DNA of 64,000 bases from Halichondria panicea. Lineage: Eukaryota > Porifera > Demospongiae > Suberitida > Halichondriidae. Below are positions 12,201 to 23,342 of the stretch, piece after piece. Numbering within the stretch: the stretch's first letter is position 1; each line of letters starts with the position of its first letter. The position numbers and the translations under genes are program-made. The notes under the pieces were generated by a model. The model made no database searches. It had not been told where the DNA came from and worked only from the letters and a program-made list of their open reading frames with translations. The stretch spans positions 5,234,990 to 5,298,989 of the forward strand of contig NC_087387.1 of NCBI RefSeq assembly GCF_963675165.1, given 5' to 3'.

Positions 12201-13866
12201 AAACATGGCGAGAGGCAGTAGCAAGCGCACACTTGCAACACTCGTTTGATCAGCAGTACTTTAAGGGACCAACTTCTATAGTCAAACACGTCTCCAAGGT
12301 ACACGCGTACGCAAAGTGGGCTGTCCAGCACACATTCATGTACATGTGTTATTACCTTCCATCATTTGGTGTTTCCAGTGAACCCAGCAACCATTCACTT
12401 GGATCTAAGAAACAAAGCAACAAAGTTTGCAGCTCTAAAGCAAGTACCCTTGGGAAAGAAAGTGGAGACAATAAAATGTAGTGTTCAAGAGATTATCATG
12501 GATAAAGGCACTAAGACAGGTATGTCGTCACTTTTCATTGAATAATTAATTTCCTTATATATTTGTAGGCTAAGAAGAAATTACTGGAAGAAAACGCTCC
12601 TGCTGAGTCCATCTAATCTCAGCCACAAAGCAGTAAATTCTTTGTTTCCTACACGCTTTAATGAATGTACCTGCATGTAAATGCATGAGATAATAATTAT
12701 TAAATGATTGATTATGACAAACAGGGAGAAAGAGGTACAACAAATACTCTGAGAAGATTGTCTTGGTTACAAGATGCCTGCATTGTGCCGGTGAGTATCA
12801 ACGATTAAGTTGTGTATTAACTGTTTAAACGCAGTTTCTGTATATAATTATGTTGACAGCATTGTTTTTTGCGTATACTGCCCCCAACAGCATGACTGTC
12901 TTTGCATGTTTGACACAAACCACAATCTTCTTTTACATTCAGAGCATTTGTTGCACCTCTTTTTCTCCTCTTTAATTTCTCCCTGTTTGAAAGTACGTAT
13001 GTACATTCATAAAACGTGTAGTGAAAGAAATCTGCTTTGTGGATGAGACTAGATGAAGCGTTTTATTCCAGTAATTTTTCCTAGCCTACAAAATGTATCA
13101 AAGAATGCATGTATCAAGTATTATGTTTGAAATGTGACGACATAATACCTGCATGTCTTAGTGCCTTATCATGTCTTCGAGAGTATCGTATATGTTACTA
13201 CATTTTGTTGTCTCCACTTCGATCTCTGTTAAGAATACGTTAGAGCTGCAATTTTTGTTGCCTTTGTTTTCTAGATCCGAGTGAATGGTTGCTGGGTTCA
13301 ATGGAAACAGCAAATGATGGAAAGTATAAATCATATACATGAATGTGTGCTGGACAGCCCACTTTGTATGTACGCGTGTATCTTGGAGATGTGTTCGACT
13401 AGATGATGAAGTAAAGTACTGTGCTGACCAAACTACTGACATGGCACCGCAATGCTGCTTTTGAATGCTCGAAACAATAATGGGATGCTATCGAACATTA
13501 TTTAATTGCCCTGAATGGTTACCTACAAATTAATCATGTTCAATATTTGTAATAACAATTTTAATGTTATTTTAGTAACAATAGGTTATCTGTTTTTTCG
13601 TCGTCCACCTGCACCTGTTTCTATAGCTTGCTCACTAGTCCTGGTACCAATGTACTCATAGTAGTCTACTTAGTAAAGTACAGCTGAAAGCCTCCTAGAG
13701 CTGTACAGTACAGCTCTAGGAGGCTTTCAGCATCATCCACTACTCTTCCATGAATGTTGTGCCCTGAAGCTTATAATTATTATGTGAAGAATTCGAGGGG
13801 TGTGGTTGTGGTTAAATAACTTCCGTTCCTGATATCGAGTGAACAAAGCCAATCCCATAGGCGTGA

Positions 13867-14156
13867 GTAATGAAAATAATGACTCCCGGTCACTCCTACC
13901 TGTCACCAGTGACCCCCGGCGGTCACTCATGCCTAGGAATAAACTAGGGATACACTGGAGTGCAACCTCGCTACGCACTATTAGCCTCGAATCCAAGGTC
14001 TTTTTAATTGTCTTGGGATCGAGGCTAATTCATCTAGGTAATGATCAAAATATCACGAATCGTCAATTTAAGAAGCATTGTCTAGCTTATGAGCAGAACG
14101 CTTGAAAAAAGGCCTTCTGAGCTGTAGAATGGAGCTGAAGTGTCCTCAGTACAGTG
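13867..14156. other. Spacer with a 47-bp hairpin
   Basis: A palindrome at 13981-14027 runs from 'tagcctcgaatccaag' to 'cttgggatcgaggcta' and belongs to the dispersed TAGCCTCG fold-back family. No gene is seen. Confidence 0.5.
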
Positions 14157-14352
14157 GCTAACACCAAAGGCGTATACAGAGAATACAGAGAAGAGGGCAT
14201 GCAACTCGCCCTATTCTCAGAATCATCCGACTTCGTATTGAGCTATTTTTAGAACTGCCCATAAAAACGCCCACGCGTAACCTTTGACCGCACAAGGTAA
14301 ATCAAAGTCTTTTTTATATCTGTGCTAGCTAGCTAGCTAGCTCCATTGCAGC

Positions 14353-15127
14353 AGAGATACAAAAGAAAGGGGATTGGAAACGAAATTTTTACGAAATTTT
14401 TGTGTGAAGCATTCCGCGTTATAGGGCGTGGCTAAAACTACAAAGGATTATATTTATAGTCAGCATGCTCATTACCTGTCTTGACTGCTCAACATGTGCT
14501 GTACGTAGAAACAGTGAAATTGATCATTTTTAATGTTGATTTTTCTAAAAAGTAAAGAGAATTTAGCTCTAAAAAGTCGACTAAGCCATGCAGCCACTAT
14601 TATACTAGACAAATAAATGCTATGCAAGAAGAAATAGCCTTTACTATGAAGTCGTAGGAGGGACAGGCCCGTGGTGTGTCTAAAAGTATACTAAAGCAGT
14701 TTGAAGGACTATACTGCAAACGTTTATGAACAGTACAGCTTATTTATAGCATGAAGCCATTCTATGTAGCACTTAGATACATAATAACCAAGTCAAGCAA
14801 TGTCCTTTGCTGTTTTGACTTCACAGGAGGGACAGAGAAAAGTTGACACAGAGTAATTCAAGCTAAACTCAAAAAATTGGAAACAGAGTAAAGACAACGG
14901 ACTTAGAGCTTGTCAGTGGTATAAGCTTACTTCTCTCAAGTATCTCCCAGGCCCTGAGTGATCTCTAGTGGATAGGAGAGCTAGAAACCAGGGATACAAA
15001 ACCGTAGCGCAGTCCTCCATGTAATTATTTGCGAGCGCAATAATTACACGGAGTGCTTCACCGGACTCAGTCCTTTTACAAAGGGCGTGGGCGGTCGTTT
15101 CCAATCCCCTTTCTTTTGTATCTCTGA
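14353..15127. mobile_element. TA-flanked MITE, about 770 bp
   Basis: Inverted termini containing 'caaaagaaaggggattggaa' lie at 14353-14385 and 15094-15127, with TA immediately outside the CAAAAG ends. The GGGATTGGAAACG block links it to the elements at 1737, 22123 and 46115. Confidence 0.75.
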
Positions 15128-15161
15128 TTGCAGCATAGTAAAACTAGTTCTCAGCAGCAAT

Positions 15162-15359
15162 ATGGCTCGTACTAGCAGTGTCAAAGGCAAAGGCAAACCA
15201 TCCAACAGTTGCAACTCCAAGAAGATGAAACCTAGGTACAATAAACCTGTCTTCCTGAGTCTCTGGTACTTCTTAACAATATGCCCAGCACTTAACTTCC
15301 CGCTCAAAGGGGTTGTCTTGGACCTGGCTGGACTAGGACTGGTCATGACACTTCTCTAA
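15162..15359 (+). CDS. Hypothetical 65-residue protein, basic then hydrophobic
   Basis: An ATG-initiated frame starts MARTSSVKGKGKPSNSCNSK and ends ...LAGLGLVMTLL. Residues 1-27 are rich in Lys, Arg and Ser. Residues 28-65 are hydrophobic enough for one membrane segment near 30-44 and possibly a second near 50-65. It lies 35 bp from the end of a MITE and 31 bp before a larger element, inside the nested block. I recognise no family. It may be a chance frame or a fragment carried by the outer element. Confidence 0.3.
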   Translation: MARTSSVKGKGKPSNSCNSKKMKPRYNKPVFLSLWYFLTICPALNFPLKGVVLDLAGLGLVMTLL

Positions 15360-15429
15360 AATAATACTGCACTGTTAGCTAATAACTAGCCAGAGGAGGT
15401 TGGACGCGCGTCATCCACCGTCAGGTTAT

Positions 15430-17960
15430 ATATAATAATATAATAATAATAATAATCGATGCTTTACAGTATGACTTTACATTTACACAAGGTGAATAGA
15501 TTGTTGTGCGTCAGAAATTAAACATACTGACAGGAAGTTCCTAGAAGGAACACCTGACTAGATCTACATAAAATGTATACATAATTATACAGTTATACAG
15601 AGCAACAGGGACAGACTAGGTGATAAGTGCAAATTATTGATTGGTCAAAGCGTTCTAGAAAACTGTCCCAGAAATGTTTGTAGAGTTGATTCTTGATAGT
15701 TGACATCGAGTGAGAGAGATCTATAAAAGGGAGGGCGTTCCAGAGTCTGACCAATCTTTTGAAGTAAAAGTGTCTTGTTGTGTTTGAGCGATGATGACCT
15801 TTATGAACTAGCTTGTGATTAGACGATAGTCGTGTGTTGCTGGTAGAGAATGATATGAACTCAGTAATGTCGAAGTTGTCTACTGGTTTTTGGAGACACC
15901 TGACGGCAAATATGACATCTTGCAACTCTAGCCAGTTCATTAGTGGCAAAAGGTCCAGTTTAATGAGGCGACTTTTGTAGTCGAGACTATCAGATCTACA
16001 TGTAAGGTTCAGAATAAACTTTAAAGATCTTCTCTGGATTTGTTCCACTTTTGTGATGGCCTTGTGTGTCTGTGGTCTCCACAGTTGCGAACAAAATGTT
16101 AAATTAGATCTAACAAGCGTAGTATAAAGTGTTCTTTTTGTATGGAGATCATGAGAGCATTGAGTGTTTCTTTTAATAAGGTACAAACAGCTGTAGGCCT
16201 TCGAACATAGATTGTTGATATGTTGGTCCCAGGAGAGACTATTCTGGATGGTCACTCCCAGGTCTTTGTGAGAGTCTCTTGTTAAGATTAGCTTTGAGTC
16301 CAAATTGTATAGCGAGTCATGAATGGTTTTACCAAAGTGGAGGTAGACACATTTGTCTAAATTGAGTGATAAGTTCCAGTCCTTGCACCATGTGACAAGA
16401 TGGTCTAGATCAGATTGCAGGTCAGCTTGGTCTTCTGCATTGGCTATTCGCTTCACTAGTTTAGTGTCATCTGCATAGATGTATATGGACGAATTAACGA
16501 TTGGAGTGGTGATATCATTGACATATACTAAAAACAACAGAGGACCGAGAATGCTGCCTTGAGGTACGCCTGATAGCACAGATAGTGATGAAGAGTTTGT
16601 TCCCTCTAAACAGACATAGTGGCTTCGGTTGCTCAAATAACATTCAAACCATTTCCATACATTACCTGTAATGCCTAACCTCCATAGTTTGAATAACAGT
16701 TGTTTATGGGACACTTTATCAAACGCCTTAGCAAAGTCCAAGTATATAACGTCGCAGGATTCTCCAGCATTTAGAGCTTCCACAATCTCGCTGTATGATG
16801 TTAGCAGCTGTGATAAGCAGGATCTGCCCTTTAGGAAACCAAATTGATTTGTTGAGAGCTGTGGTCTAATGAAGTCAATTATGTGGTTGTAAACAATTCT
16901 TTCCAGAATTTTAGAAAGCATACACAGTAGAGAGATCAGGCGATAGTTTTTAATGAGCGTTAAGTCTCCTTTCTTAGGAATTGGCACGATCTTGTGTATC
17001 TTCCATTCTTCTGGAAGTGAGCCAGTACTTAGACAGATATTAAAAAGCATTGAAACAGGTTCATATATTTGTAGTGCACTCATTTTTAATAGAGCTGGAT
17101 GTAAGTTGTCGCAGCCCATTGCTTTTGATGTGTCCAGCGATAATAATTCTTTATAGACCTCTATCGGATCAAACACAATGTCATGAAGTTGATGGGATGG
17201 AGTGGGCATTTCTTCAATTGGTGGTAAAATGAAAATACTTACTGAAAAGGTAGAATGAAAAAAATTATTTATTGCGTTTGCTTTGGGAGAGTGTGTCAGA
17301 AAACATGAAATTTTCGTGGGCGAGTATTTTAGGAATGGCACGGCTTGTCCTTAGTCTCTTTAAATGCCTAAATAAGGTTTTTGGTTTAGATGAAAAGGAT
17401 GTAACGATAGAGCGCTCATGTTTTATTTTTGCATCAGCGCACTTCGCTTGAAAAGTACTTTCAAGTAGTAATAGTTTACCTTCTTTATACTGAGTTGTTG
17501 ACTTTTTTAAACTTTTTCTTAAGAGTTTTTATTTGTTTTAAAAGATGCCTGATTTCTGAGGTGTGCCATCTAGGGCTTTGTTCGTTTGATACCTTGCATA
17601 TTGGAGTTGATATATTTCGTGCATTGATAAGGGTAGCTTTTAGATAAGACCATAGCTCCTGAGTATTTGCAATAAAAATATAATTGAGAACTTGTAGCTC
17701 ATGAAATAGCTGCGTCTGATCTGTTTTATGATAGTTGTAGAGGTTTCTTGTTTGGTCTTGCTTCCTCCTATATGTACATGGGTTGGTTTCAAGGTGAAAA
17801 ATAATTGGATAATGGTCAGAGATTGACAAATCATAATCTGTATACTGATATTCACAATTCTATTTGGAACATTTGTGAGTACTAGGTCAAGAAGGTTTCC
17901 ATGTATATGCGTAGGCAATGTGACAAGCTGGCTAAAATTATTTTCAAATAAAAGGTTTTA
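15430..17960 (-). mobile_element. Jockey/CR1-like non-LTR retrotransposon, 5'-truncated
   Basis: The main frame, 17341-15593, encodes about 580 residues of reverse transcriptase with YLDFAKAFDKVSH, GVPQGSILGPLLF, IYADDTKLV (catalytic YADD) and KDLGV. Upstream, in other frames (17829-17485 and 17918-17640), remnants of an endonuclease are visible, including HGNLLDLVLTN and SDHYPIIFHL. At least two frameshifts separate the endonuclease from the reverse transcriptase, and most of the endonuclease is missing at the 5' end near 17960. The 3' side ends in a short (TAA)n-rich tract near 15430, typical of CR1-type tails. The element is dead as it stands. Confidence 0.85.
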
Positions 17961-18239
17961 TCACGTGCGCTCATAAGATTAGGCACCATTAGGCACCTCG
18001 ATGCTCCACTGTTTTGTAGGCTGTACAGAGACACTGCAAGTAGCCAGAAGTGGTCTAGGAGCATTCCCACCGCCCTCTCACCTTCCCTACACTGCTGAAA
18101 AGATTCCAAGATGGATCTAGACTAGTATTTAGATTTTTTTGACACTTTTCCAATTTTTGTTTAACAGGATTATGATCTATATGAGCAGAGGAGGTCAGAG
18201 CACCATTAATCTGTTTCTCTTTTAATAGCGTTCTCTAGC

Positions 18240-18835
18240 TCTTACTTGCACTGATAACCCTTTACCAGTCAGGTTGTTGTAATTTTTACAACAACAATCT
18301 GGGAGGGAACGTGCTATCAACTTGTGAATATTGCATGATATTGGATTCTGTGGCAGATTGGATAGTATCATGAATGCGATTATCCTTTGATGTTCTGCTG
18401 CTGTTCAATTAGGACACTTAAAAAAAAAAAGGTTTAAAACAAGCTATACAGCATGTAGGACTGATTAGTATCCATTGGTAGATCCTCTGGACTATCTTGG
18501 TAGCCATAGAATATTTTCGAAGAGGAAGCAGCAAGCCATTTGTGTACACAGGCACTTCACAAGTGGACACAAGCTCTACAATAGTCTACATGCTTGCTAA
18601 GCAGCTTAGTTGACCAGAGTGCAGCTTTTAAAGGCCACACATACTTCCATCGAGGCAGCAGCAAGACATAAAATCGATGGTTAGTTTATGCACAGCCATT
18701 GACCCACGCCCATCTCTACAAGCCATAGCCACTTCATTGGGGGCGGCTAATTTGGTGGGTTGGGCTCAGATGCAAACTAAAGTGATGGAACTGTTCCAGA
18801 TTTTCCAGATTGTGTGCGGCTGAACAGGAAAGGGG
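18240..18835. repeat. Dispersed 0.6-kb repeat, copy A
   Basis: About 580 bp containing 'acaacaacaatctgggaggg', an internal A-run and 'ttgacccacgcccatctcta' is nearly identical to 26557-27125. Small indels separate the copies. It lies inside the 4.5-kb CAGAGGAGG element and shows no coding signal. Confidence 0.8.
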
Positions 18836-20085
18836 TAAGCTTTTACATTCTCACCTTTGACCTCAAAGGAATTCTATAACCCTTTCCTTGCCATTCGTGA
18901 AATCTGGAACAGGAGCGTCTTTAGGTCGATCAATTAGTGTGGATCCGGCCTCACCACGCCTCCATGTCATTCTATTAGTCTAGATCCGGCTAGCAATTCT
19001 AGCTGGGACTCCCAGTTCTAGCTCGTTTTGTTTAGCGTGTCAGAGACTGGGAGAAGATGATTGGCACTCCTTGGCTCCTTTGGATGTACAGCTGTCCAGA
19101 TCCCTAGAACATACCCTCCATTCTGACGAGTTATCAGTGCATAGGGTGCTTACTAGATTCTTGCCAGCCAGTACAGTTCAAGCTACACACAGCACCGCTC
19201 AACTATTCTCTACCCCATTATCTAGCTAAATCTGGTCCAACTAGACAGCAGACACAGCTAGTTAATTCAGTAAAGCCAGGGGTAGCCCTACTTCTACGGT
19301 TGTTCAGTACCCACGGTAACAATTCCTCTGGGCTGGGCTAACTAGTTGAGCCACGCCTCCCAATTCTCAAGGCTAGGTACATGTCTCTGTCTAGCTGCTT
19401 CTTCAGCTTCTTGCTCAGTTTTATGGCTTAGAGAAAGGCCAGCTACTCAGGGGGAAGAGTCCAGATGAAAGTCTGGCAGCCAGGTGACGTCCAAACGGTC
19501 AGTTATTCTTTCCACCAACTTTTTAATCTAGTCTAGTCCTGCTTGCACTGCTACTACTACTGCTACTCTTCCTACTACTACTGCTGCTACTCTTCCTAGC
19601 TAGTCAAAGGTTTCTTTTTTTTTTTTCTTTTTTTTTATAACTACATATGCACAAAGAGACATCAAAGCTTACATCAAAGGACACAGATTTTTAGCCTACT
19701 TGACTGATAAGGCAGTTACCTAGACTACAGTTTGTTTGTCAGGGAGGAGCTCACATACAACTTCATCTAATTCATCATAACGATTCGTTACCGTTGTTGT
19801 AATTTCTACAACAGATTGCCAAGGAAAGAGATAAAGGTGTATAATTATCACATGACTGAAGGCGTCATGATGATGCGTGTCCAACCTCCTCTGCTAACTA
19901 GCTAGCAAAGGCAGCTCTGATGTACACGCCCATAATTATATCTCCGTAAACAACACCGCCCACTTGTTCACGTCCGTATATTGGATTCTATTTTTAGCAT
20001 ATCAGGTCTCTGATACGAAGTCGGATGAGTACGTAGGGTACATAGTGAGTTGCATGCCCTCTTCTCTGTATACGCCCTTGCTAAC

Positions 20086-20585
20086 GCGTCCTCCAACTTT
20101 GAAGTCAAACCGTTACGGTCTGCAGCAACCAGAGCCACTAGTTCCATTGAGTCCTACGTTGTCCATTTTTTTTCTTTGCAAAAATCTCAACGTGACCCGA
20201 TTATAGCCTCGCTTCGCTCGGAATGACTCCCCCGGTCACTGACTCCTAGTCACGAATGACTCCCCCCTGGAAAAAATGACTCCCCCACAAATTGAGATTT
20301 CAGCAGATCGAGGGCTGCTAAGTAATCCTCAAAAGACTGCTGCTCATGCAGTGAATATACAATCAAGTTCATCACTGTTATCTATATGAGAGGTCTGTTA
20401 CAAATGTTTGTCTATAGCTGTTCCTTTAAAAAACTATCGTTACTTCACTTAGTCAGCAATATAATTTTGAAACAACAACATCCATCACAATAATTATTAC
20501 AGTGAAAAACAAAAACAGCAGTGGAAGATAACGAAAGCCTAAAAATTCTACAACTATAGCTATATATATTCTCCAACTGAGTGGA
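20086..20585. other. Spacer, no gene seen
   Basis: Contains a short repetitive 'aatgactcccccggtcactg' segment (20215-20290) that also occurs near 13870-13925. Nothing else is supported. Confidence 0.4.
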
Positions 20586-20665
20586 GATACTATAATGATA
20601 CCACAAGTTGCACGTATCACACTGTATCATTTCATCGTAGGAGTCAGGGTGGAGACAAGGGCAGT
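20586..20665 (-). pseudogene. PHD-finger-like fragment
   Basis: On the minus strand this stretch reads CPCLHPDSYDEMIQCDTCNL, then WYHY. The C-x-C, MIQCD-x-C and W-Y-H spacing matches the first half of a PHD zinc finger. The cysteine expected after the histidine is replaced by Ser-Ile and the frame ends soon after. It is probably debris from a gene or transposon protein. The assignment rests on motif spacing only. Confidence 0.45.
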
Positions 20666-20984
20666 ATAACTAACAATGCTGGAAAATCTCAGGTCTCTTG
20701 CGACTATTCAGTTCTTTTGACTTCGAAAATCTTCTTCAGTTTTTCTCATTTCAAAACAACGTACAAGGTGGTGTCTCATTTTCATTTAGGATGATGTGAT
20801 CCAAATTGTCTCCTTGCAATTCGTGGTATATATGCAGCGCAGTGGAGTAGGAACAGGGGGGGCCAGGGGGCCAGTGGCCCCTCAACATTGAATATCAGCC
20901 CACCCTTCCTGAGTTGGATAGGTGTTTGTTCCATACAACATTTCATAAAATTTTCCCACAACTTTGGCTAGGTCTGTGCGATGG

Positions 20985-21115
20985 TAGAGGACACCATGAG
21001 TTTCCTGCAGGTTGAAGCTCTCCTCCACCTTGGTGTAGGGACAGAGGAGCAGGTAGAGCCAGCACACGGCTAGGGGAAGGAGGTCTAGAAGAGGAGATGG
21101 CAGGCTACCCATCAT
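20985..21115 (-). pseudogene. ALG12: ALG12-like N-terminal exon or fragment
   Basis: From the ATG at 21115 the minus strand reads a hydrophobic leader, then [20 protein letters not shown], which matches the N-terminus of the ER alpha-1,6-mannosyltransferase ALG12 (dolichol-linked oligosaccharide assembly, GT22 family). Similarity stops near residue 50 (DLAK). The frame then continues about 25 residues into unrelated sequence and stops. A possible weak donor GTTGTG follows the last conserved codon. No other ALG12 exon was found in the window. Four bases upstream of the ATG lies the flank of a 1.9-kb inverted-repeat element. It could be a first exon with a very distant second exon, but a truncated copy is more likely. 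Confidence 0.6.
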
Positions 21116-21118
21116 GCA

Positions 21119-23058
21119 TCAAGGTAGATGGGCGTGGCCCGCCTCCAAAAAGGGAGACGTGATTACAGCCCTATCTATGGGGGGTGATCAGTGCCAAAAC
21201 CTCCAGTTCTTTTTATTTAGTACTAAAATTATTTGCATGGTAAAGTTCTACATACAAATGACATGCTCTCTCTTATTTGCATGGTGATTTTCTACATACA
21301 AATGATACTCTTATTTGCATGGTGAAGTTCTACATATAAATGATACTCTTGCATTTGCATGGTGAAGTTCTACATATGATGAAAGTTCTACATATAAATG
21401 AGAAGTTCTACATACAAATGAGAAGTTCTACATACAAATAACGCTGCATGGCAAATGATAAGCTTTGTTAGTTTTACAATGACACTCATATATATTTGCA
21501 TTGACTTGAAACCACTCCCTTTTTCATCTATAAGGAAGGGCTCAGATGAAAAAGGGAAGGTTGGAATACAATTAGAACAAACCACTATAACTACATAATG
21601 TGTGGGTGTTTTATTCAGCTTTGATCCCAGACCGTCAGAAATGTATTTTATATACTTGAGGCTATAATTTATAGCAACAGAAATAGTACATGCGTGAGTG
21701 GTGGCACGCAAGTTATTAGGACGTTAACACTGTGGGAGCGTGACATTCTTCACGCATGCCCCTATAGGACAACTGTAAATTTATAGTGGAAGGAGGACAC
21801 AATTAACATTGTAGTATATAGAAGGACATTTTAATTAACATATCAACTACGTGTTGGACACGCCCGCTCATGTGGCAATCCTTTTTGGTCACATAAGTGG
21901 GCGTGTCCAATAACGGAGTTAAAAAAATTACTCTCTCCCCTGAGCCTTTTCTTAGGTGAAAAGGGGAGTAGTTTCCAGTTTAGCAAATTAACTATGCAAA
22001 TGCGAGAGTATCATTTGTATGTAGAGCTTCACCATGCAAATGAGAGTATCATTTGTATGTAGAACTTCACCATGCAAATGAGAGTATCATTTGTATGTAG
22101 AAAATCACCATGTAAATGCATAGATTGAAGAGTTAGAGGGATAGGAAACGGAGTGGTGCACGTGATGATTTTACATTGAATCTGCAGTGGAGCCTCGAAA
22201 ATTATCCGCGCTACGCCCTATGAACGAGGCTATTAAGCACATTTTTGCCGGGTAACTCCCAAAGCTGTGTTTCCTCGAGACATCATCTCTTTCAGCAATT
22301 TATAACACGCCTAGTCCATGAGCCACGTGTAGTACTTGCTAATGTCTGACCACACCCAGTAAAAAGAGACTTTCCAATAAAGTTATATGTTCCCAAGGCT
22401 ATTTTAGAGCTATTGGAACATATAACGTGTAAGCGTGCTGGTTATGACTACTACAATAGGTATAGACCTTGAAATATAAGTGAGTTGCACGGACTAAGCA
22501 CAGTTACTTGTAGTTTATTATGCACTGAGTGTAGAAATAGATATTGTTATGATGGCCTCGATTAAACCGCAGCGTAGCGCGGATGTTACTCGAGATACAA
22601 ACCGTTTCCTATCCCTCTAACTCTTCAATCTATGGTAAATGAGAGTATCATTTGTATGTAGAACTTCACCATGCAGATGAGAGTATCATTTGTATGTAGA
22701 ACTTCACTATGCAAATGATTTTAGTACTAAATAAAAAGAGCTGGAGGTTTTGGCACTGATCACCCCCCATACCTATCTAGCAATCGCGTACTAACTATGA
22801 ATATCATTAATTAGCCGCGCCTCTAACCACGAAGCTCACAGAGAGGGGAGGGGCTGGGAAGCCAACAAAAATGCATTACGTAAGGGTTATACAATCTGAT
22901 TGGTGCATATGCATTCCTGAATGCAAACTGCTTACGTAATGTAGGCAGTCTGCAATCTGATTGGTGCTGCATGTTTTTCTGCAGCAAGAACGAATGCTAG
23001 ATAGGGCTGTAACCCGTCTCCCTTTTTGGAGGCGGGCCACGCCCATCTAGTGTCAAGG
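21119..23058. mobile_element. 1.93-kb inverted-repeat element with internal repeat arrays
   Basis: The element spans 21125-23049 with termini starting TAGATGGGCGTGGCCCGCCT, flanked by TCAAGG at 21119-21124 and 23053-23058. The arms carry repeated units containing 'catttgtatgtagaacttca' and 'ccatgcaaatgagagtatca' in opposite orientation (21230-21425 against 22000-22110 and 22634-22725). A TA-flanked MITE (22123-22630) splits one unit. No transposase is seen. Confidence 0.7.
22121..22632. mobile_element. 508-bp TA-flanked MITE
   Basis: Inverted termini starting GATTGAAGAGTTAGAGGGAT and continuing to 'aggaaacgg' lie at both ends, with TA at 22121-22122 and 22631-22632. It interrupts an array unit of the enclosing element, so it is the younger insertion. 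Confidence 0.8.
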
Positions 23059-23342
23059 TACATTGAAATGGTAAGAAACGTTCTAGTACCTACTGTTTTG
23101 CAGTAGTAAAGTATGTGCCATGATCTTTACCTAATGTACCCACACGGCTTTTTCTTTGCAGTGCAGAACATTAATTGTCTGGATACTCTCAAGATGAGGT
23201 GAGTTGTACCTACCATAGATATAAGAAGGGAGAGGATGGGAAACACTACGTAAATAGCATTGACGGTTTCGGTCAATGTTTTCTTCTTTATTTCCTCCAG
23301 CCCATGCTTTTAGCTAGCTAGTACATGTACTAGGCTATAAAC

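Larger units (their letters stand above)
10871..13866. mobile_element. 2.98-kb long-inverted-repeat element with 10-bp target duplication
   Basis: The element spans 10881-13856 and is flanked by identical 10-bp repeats ATAGGCGTGA (10871-10880 and 13857-13866). Both ends start GGGATTGGCTTTGTTCAC. The right arm (about 13075-13856) matches a left arm now split into about 10881-11183, 11640-11725 and 12200-12580 by later insertions. Both arms encode fragments containing KWAVQHTFMYM, so coding-like sequence lies inside the termini. An exon-like stretch near 12568 reads AKKKLLEENAPAESI then stop. No transposase was recognised. A long inverted repeat with a 9-10 bp duplication suggests a Mutator-like non-autonomous element; that is inference. 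Confidence 0.75.
15382..19902. mobile_element. 4.5-kb CAGAGGAGG element with 9-bp target duplication
   Basis: The element spans 15391-19893. It starts CAGAGGAGGTTGGACGCGCG and ends with the inverse. The flanks are ATAACTAGC (15382-15390) and CTAACTAGC (19894-19902), matching at 8 of 9 positions. It shares terminal sequence with the small elements at 1067 and 3896, which also have 9-bp duplications. Its inside contains a truncated non-LTR retrotransposon and a 0.6-kb block repeated at 26557-27125. No transposase is seen, so any transposition machinery must be supplied elsewhere. Confidence 0.65.
14157..20085. mobile_element. Outer inverted repeat of a nested block
   Basis: About 100 bp at 14157-14275 ('ggcgtatacagag', 'agagggcatgcaact', 'catccgacttcgta') recurs inverted at about 19965-20085. 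Between the arms lie a TA-flanked MITE, a 65-codon open frame, and a CAGAGGAGG element that itself holds a non-LTR retrotransposon. No clear target duplication was found. A lone arm copy lies at about 63019-63055. Confidence 0.55.

Noticed and set aside
12233-13442. Two similar open frames on opposite strands as a gene pair
   Set aside because: They are the mirrored arms of the 2.98-kb inverted-repeat element, not independent genes.
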